Assembly: GCF_046591575.1 (NCBI RefSeq)
Contig: NZ_JBIQWA010000001.1
Span: 620,001 to 684,000 of the forward strand
Source: Marivita sp046591575
Lineage (GTDB): Bacteria > Pseudomonadota > Alphaproteobacteria > Rhodobacterales > Rhodobacteraceae
Direction of reading: 5' to 3'
DNA length: 64,000 nt
In this document: piece after piece, positions 61,257 through 64,000 of the stretch
Layout: each line of letters begins with the position of its first letter
Position numbering within the stretch: position 1 is the stretch's first letter
Position numbers and translations under genes: made by a program
Notes under the pieces: model-generated
What the model was told of the DNA's origin: nothing
Databases searched by the model: none
What the model saw: only the letters and a program-made list of their open reading frames with translations

Positions 61257-61589
61257 ATGATCGACTGGGTTCGTGTATCGGAACTGCGCAGCGAAATCGG
61301 TGCAGATGATTTTGAAGAGGTGGCAAACCTGTTCCTGACGGAAGTGGAAGACACGCTTTTGCGTCTCGACGCGGCGGCGGGGAACAACGCCGAAATGCAG
61401 GCCTTGATGCATTTTCTGAAGGGGTCTGCCCTGAACCTTGGGTTTAGCGACCTTTCGATCCTGTGCAGCAAGGGCGAAAGCGATGCCGCGCAGGGCCATG
61501 TCACATTTGACCCGCAAGCCCTAAAAGACCTTTTTGCCCAGTCCCGTAAAGCCTTTGAAACCGAATATCCGAAACGATACGCGGCTTAG
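61257..61589 (+). CDS. Hpt-domain phosphotransfer protein
   Basis: This 110-residue protein is a four-helix histidine phosphotransfer domain, with phospho-acceptor His52 in LMHFLKGSALNLGFSDL. It has no other domain. The ATG at 61257 has GGAGG eight bases upstream. It is divergent from the receiver-phosphatase gene, so it could pass phosphate to or from that protein. The upstream kinase is not in the window. Confidence 0.92.
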   Translation: MIDWVRVSELRSEIGADDFEEVANLFLTEVEDTLLRLDAAAGNNAEMQALMHFLKGSALNLGFSDLSILCSKGESDAAQGHVTFDPQALKDLFAQSRKAFETEYPKRYAA

Positions 61590-61606
61590 GTTAGACGATG
61601 ATGATC

Positions 61607-62833
61607 CTAGATCACAAATTGCGCAAGAAGATCGTCGTCAGTGATATCCTGATAGGTGAATCCACCTGCATCAAGTTTGCCAAACAGATCATCAAAACTG
61701 GACGCTCTTTTGGTTTCGATTCCAATCAACACTGAACCATAGTTCCGTGCGGATTTTTTCAGGTATTCAAAACGGGCAATATCGTCATCGGGGCCAAGAA
61801 ACCCCAGAAAATCTTTCAATGCGCCGGGGCGTTGCGGCAGCCTGAGGATGAAGTATTTCTTCAACCCAAGATATTTCTGGGCGCGTTCTTTCACTTCGGG
61901 CAAACGTTCAAAATCAAAATTACCGCCGGTGGTGACACAAACCACCGTTCGACCCCGAATGGACTGGCCCAAATCCTGCAAGGCATCAATCGACAACGCA
62001 CCCGCAGGTTCCAGAACAATGCCTTCGACGTTCAGCATTTCAAGAATGGTCGTACACAACCGATCCTCGCGGATGGTCAGTGTATTGGCCAGACCAACAT
62101 CCTTGAGCCGGGCAAATGTCTTTTGCCCGATCTGTCCAACAGCTGCGCCATCGGCAAAGGTGTTTACCGTGTCCAAACTGACAGGTTTTCCGGCATCCAA
62201 TGCCGCACGCAGGCTCGCACCGCCAGCAGGTTCAACAAACGTGTATTGGCACTGGGTTCCAAGATAGCTCAGCATCCCGGCCGACAGACCGCCACCGCCC
62301 ACCGGAAGCACCAGATGGTCCGGGCATTTACCAAGCTGCTCCATCATTTCGACCGCAACACTGGCCTGCCCTTCGATCACATCCTCATCGTCAAATGGCG
62401 ATAGGAAATGCCCCCCGGACTCTGCGCAGAACGCCTGGGCCGACGCCAGCGTGTCATCAAAATAATCCCCCGTCAGGCGGATTTCGATGCTGTCGCCCCC
62501 GAACATGGATGTCTTTTGGATCTTCTGCTGTGGCGTTGTCACCGGCATAAAGATCACGCCCTTTTTCCCGAAATGGCGGCACATATAGGCAACGCCCTGC
62601 GCATGGTTTCCGGCACTTGCGCACACAAAGACACCAACATCGGGCCGTTTGCGCATCGCATTGAACGCACCCCGCAGTTTGTAACTTCTTACCGGGGACA
62701 GATCTTCGCGCTTGAGATAGACTTCTGCGTGATAGAGGTCCGACAGATGCGCGTTGCGTTGCAACGGGGTCTGCGGGAAAACATCGCGCATCGCCTGCGT
62801 GGCGTCGCGCGCGGATTGGGCAAAATCAGTCAT
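61607..62833 (-). CDS. ilvA: Threonine ammonia-lyase (threonine dehydratase)
   Basis: This 408-residue PLP enzyme converts threonine to 2-oxobutanoate. It has the lysine SYKLRG (Lys52) after KREDLSPVRS, the glycine loop PVGGGGLSAG, and a C-terminal ACT-like region (LRLPQRPGALKDFLGFLG). That layout is the shorter form with one regulatory domain. It may supply isoleucine synthesis or threonine breakdown; the shorter form does both in different bacteria. It is convergent with the Hpt gene. Confidence 0.94.
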   Translation of the reverse strand: MTDFAQSARDATQAMRDVFPQTPLQRNAHLSDLYHAEVYLKREDLSPVRSYKLRGAFNAMRKRPDVGVFVCASAGNHAQGVAYMCRHFGKKGVIFMPVTTPQQKIQKTSMFGGDSIEIRLTGDYFDDTLASAQAFCAESGGHFLSPFDDEDVIEGQASVAVEMMEQLGKCPDHLVLPVGGGGLSAGMLSYLGTQCQYTFVEPAGGASLRAALDAGKPVSLDTVNTFADGAAVGQIGQKTFARLKDVGLANTLTIREDRLCTTILEMLNVEGIVLEPAGALSIDALQDLGQSIRGRTVVCVTTGGNFDFERLPEVKERAQKYLGLKKYFILRLPQRPGALKDFLGFLGPDDDIARFEYLKKSARNYGSVLIGIETKRASSFDDLFGKLDAGGFTYQDITDDDLLAQFVI

Positions 62834-62870
62834 ACAGTCCCCCTAGGCATTTTGCCAATAACCGCAACCC

Positions 62871-63623
62871 CTAGTCGATTGGCCGGTTTTCAACGAAATG
62901 CCCGTAAAGCGTGGTCAGAACCGATATGCCAATGATCGTGGCGAACCAGTTTACAACAAGAGAATACACCACATTGATCACCGAAGTCGGGTCATCATTG
63001 AACCACGACGGCAGTTGAACCACGATGCTTGCACCGACAACAATCAGAGCCAGCGTAAAAATCGTTCCGCTTTCGCCACGGGTTTGCTCCCACGCCTGAC
63101 CAACACTCAACTTTTCGCCCAGCGCCGCCGCCGGCAGCATTACACCAAGCCGGAAAAACAGATACGCGGCGATCCCGATCAGGGCCAGCGTCATGATACC
63201 GGCCAATCCCGGAATACCGATAGAGATGACGCCAACCGGTATCGACACCACAACAATTGCCAGAATCACAAGAAGCCCGATCAAAAACGACCTGCCAAGA
63301 TACCCAAGCACCGCTGACCCGTGAAACTGTGGCAGCCAACCGGATGTTGTTTCACCCGTCAACGCAAACCGATGCCATGCGACCGCAATCCAAAGGCTTG
63401 CGATAATCGCCAGAAGCCCCAAAAGCAGCGTTGGCAAAATGGTCGCCGGGTCCATCACCGGCATTTGAGTGCCTTCGATTTCCATCATTTGTGGTGGGTT
63501 GAAAAAGCTGTAAATCGTGTAACTGCTTTGCAAAACATACAGCACCAGCGACAGCCGCAGCGCTTGGTCCAGGTTCGCCATCACCAAATTGAACGAATGT
63601 CGGAATATCTGCCAACCCTTCAT
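62871..63623 (-). CDS. Multi-pass inner-membrane protein of unknown function
   Basis: This 250-residue protein has about six membrane helices (near 20-38, 62-80, 108-130, 132-155, 185-205 and 220-240). I do not recognise a defined family motif. The WAFGLS-like early segment is absent, but an FARFALTGE-type turn (HRFALTGETTSGWLP) and KLSVGQAWEQTRGE helix resemble proteins annotated as glycerophosphoryl diester phosphodiesterase membrane domain or DUF975 relatives. The ATG at 63623 has AAAGGT-type purines upstream. It is divergent from argG. Confidence 0.65.
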   Translation of the reverse strand: MKGWQIFRHSFNLVMANLDQALRLSLVLYVLQSSYTIYSFFNPPQMMEIEGTQMPVMDPATILPTLLLGLLAIIASLWIAVAWHRFALTGETTSGWLPQFHGSAVLGYLGRSFLIGLLVILAIVVVSIPVGVISIGIPGLAGIMTLALIGIAAYLFFRLGVMLPAAALGEKLSVGQAWEQTRGESGTIFTLALIVVGASIVVQLPSWFNDDPTSVINVVYSLVVNWFATIIGISVLTTLYGHFVENRPID

Positions 63624-63669
63624 CTCACACACCTTTTTTGTCGGTTTATCATTGTCAAACGGCGACTTC

Positions 63670-63698
63670 TTGCCCCTGTCCGGAAAAACAAGTAATCG
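63670..63698 (+). promoter_or_regulatory. Candidate argG promoter
   Basis: TTGCCC (63670-63675), a 17-base spacer and TAATCG (63693-63698) give a loose housekeeping promoter 28 bases before the argG ATG. Confidence 0.3.
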
Positions 63699-63726
63699 CC
63701 CCAGCAAACCCGTTAAAGGAAAACCC

Positions 63727-64000
63727 ATGTCTGCGCCCAAAAAAGTTGTGCTGGCCTATTCCGGTGGCCTCGATACCTCGATCATCCTCAAATGGCTGCA
63801 AACCGAATACGGCTGCGAGGTTGTCACCTTCACCGCCGATCTGGGACAGGGAGAAGAGCTGGAGCCGGCACGCGAGAAGGCGGTGATGCTGGGGATCAAA
63901 CCGGAAAACATCTATATTGAAGACATCCGCGAAGAATTTGTGCGCGATTTTGTGTTTCCGATGTTCCGCGCCAATGCAGTTTACGAAGGCATCTACCTGC
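63727..64000 (+). CDS. argG: Argininosuccinate synthase, 5' part only
   Basis: The first 91 codons of argG are seen and the gene runs off the window. The ATP-binding start is VVLAYSGGLDTSIILKWLQ, followed by VTFTADLGQGEELEPAREKA and FVFPMFRANAVYEG, all characteristic of the enzyme that joins citrulline and aspartate in arginine synthesis. The ATG follows AAAGGA by six bases. Confidence 0.97.
   Translation, partial: MSAPKKVVLAYSGGLDTSIILKWLQTEYGCEVVTFTADLGQGEELEPAREKAVMLGIKPENIYIEDIREEFVRDFVFPMFRANAVYEGIYL

Noticed and set aside
1..64000. Mobile elements, CRISPR arrays, toxin-antitoxin or defence islands
   Set aside because: No transposase, integrase, direct-repeat array, tRNA-associated junction or recognisable defence gene was seen.

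Overview
The window looks like chromosomal DNA of a marine alphaproteobacterium of the Rhodobacteraceae (Roseobacter group). This rests on gene content and order: RegB/SenC/RegA beside ahcY; a hemD - Mic60-like - hemY operon; and a PAS (DivL-like) - tsaE - amgK - murU - addB - addA - trxA - hslVU series. Most genes are core or widely conserved. I saw no insertion sequence, phage module, CRISPR array, rRNA or tRNA gene. About 60 protein genes fill the window densely, many joined by ATGA overlaps.

Layout. 1-6.7 kb: four surface-polysaccharide type genes, three of them unusual multi-domain fusions (tandem GT2-like, methyltransferase-GT, GT-alpha/beta hydrolase). 6.7-11.5 kb: a GNAT acetyltransferase, then hemD, a mitofilin/Mic60-like gene and hemY on the minus strand. 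11.5-14.7 kb: tsaD, gpsA, YciI, EVE and DUF1761 genes. 14.9-18.4 kb: the least familiar stretch, with DUF2853, an Ig-like/DUF4214 secreted-type protein and an orphan 319-residue protein whose Shine-Dalgarno sits in a hairpin. 18.6-23.4 kb: ahcY, an HD hydrolase and the RegA-SenC/RegB redox system. 23.5-35.9 kb: a long plus-strand run from the kinase-less DivL-like gene to hslU, with a CtrA-type box in front of it and a heat-shock-like promoter before hslV. 36.0-43.3 kb: a lyxose/mannose isomerase-like gene, a peptide-type ABC importer operon and a proline iminopeptidase. 43.3-48.6 kb: ubiG, a comF-grxC-nitrilase-MarR operon, a methyltransferase-like gene lacking motif I, hemH and a tiny secreted/membrane protein. 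48.7-51.4 kb: two L,D-transpeptidase-fold proteins, a CAP lipoprotein and a bacterial voltage-gated sodium channel. 51.5-59.3 kb: RNA methyltransferase, two ABC exporters, cca, a CoA-type Nudix hydrolase and Hsp33. 59.4-64 kb: a second Nudix protein, a response-regulator phosphatase divergent from an Hpt protein, ilvA, a membrane protein and the start of argG.

Two regulatory themes recur. One is redox and heme: RegBA, SenC, hemD, hemY, hemH, glutaredoxin, thioredoxin and Hsp33. The other is the CtrA / gene-transfer-agent network: the DivL-like PAS protein with a TTAA-N7-TTAA box, and an RbaY-like response-regulator phosphatase with a nearby Hpt protein. I found no clear undescribed multi-gene system. 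The best candidates for new biology are the fusion glycosyltransferases at 1-6.7 kb and the orphan/DUF4214 pair at 15.5-18.4 kb.
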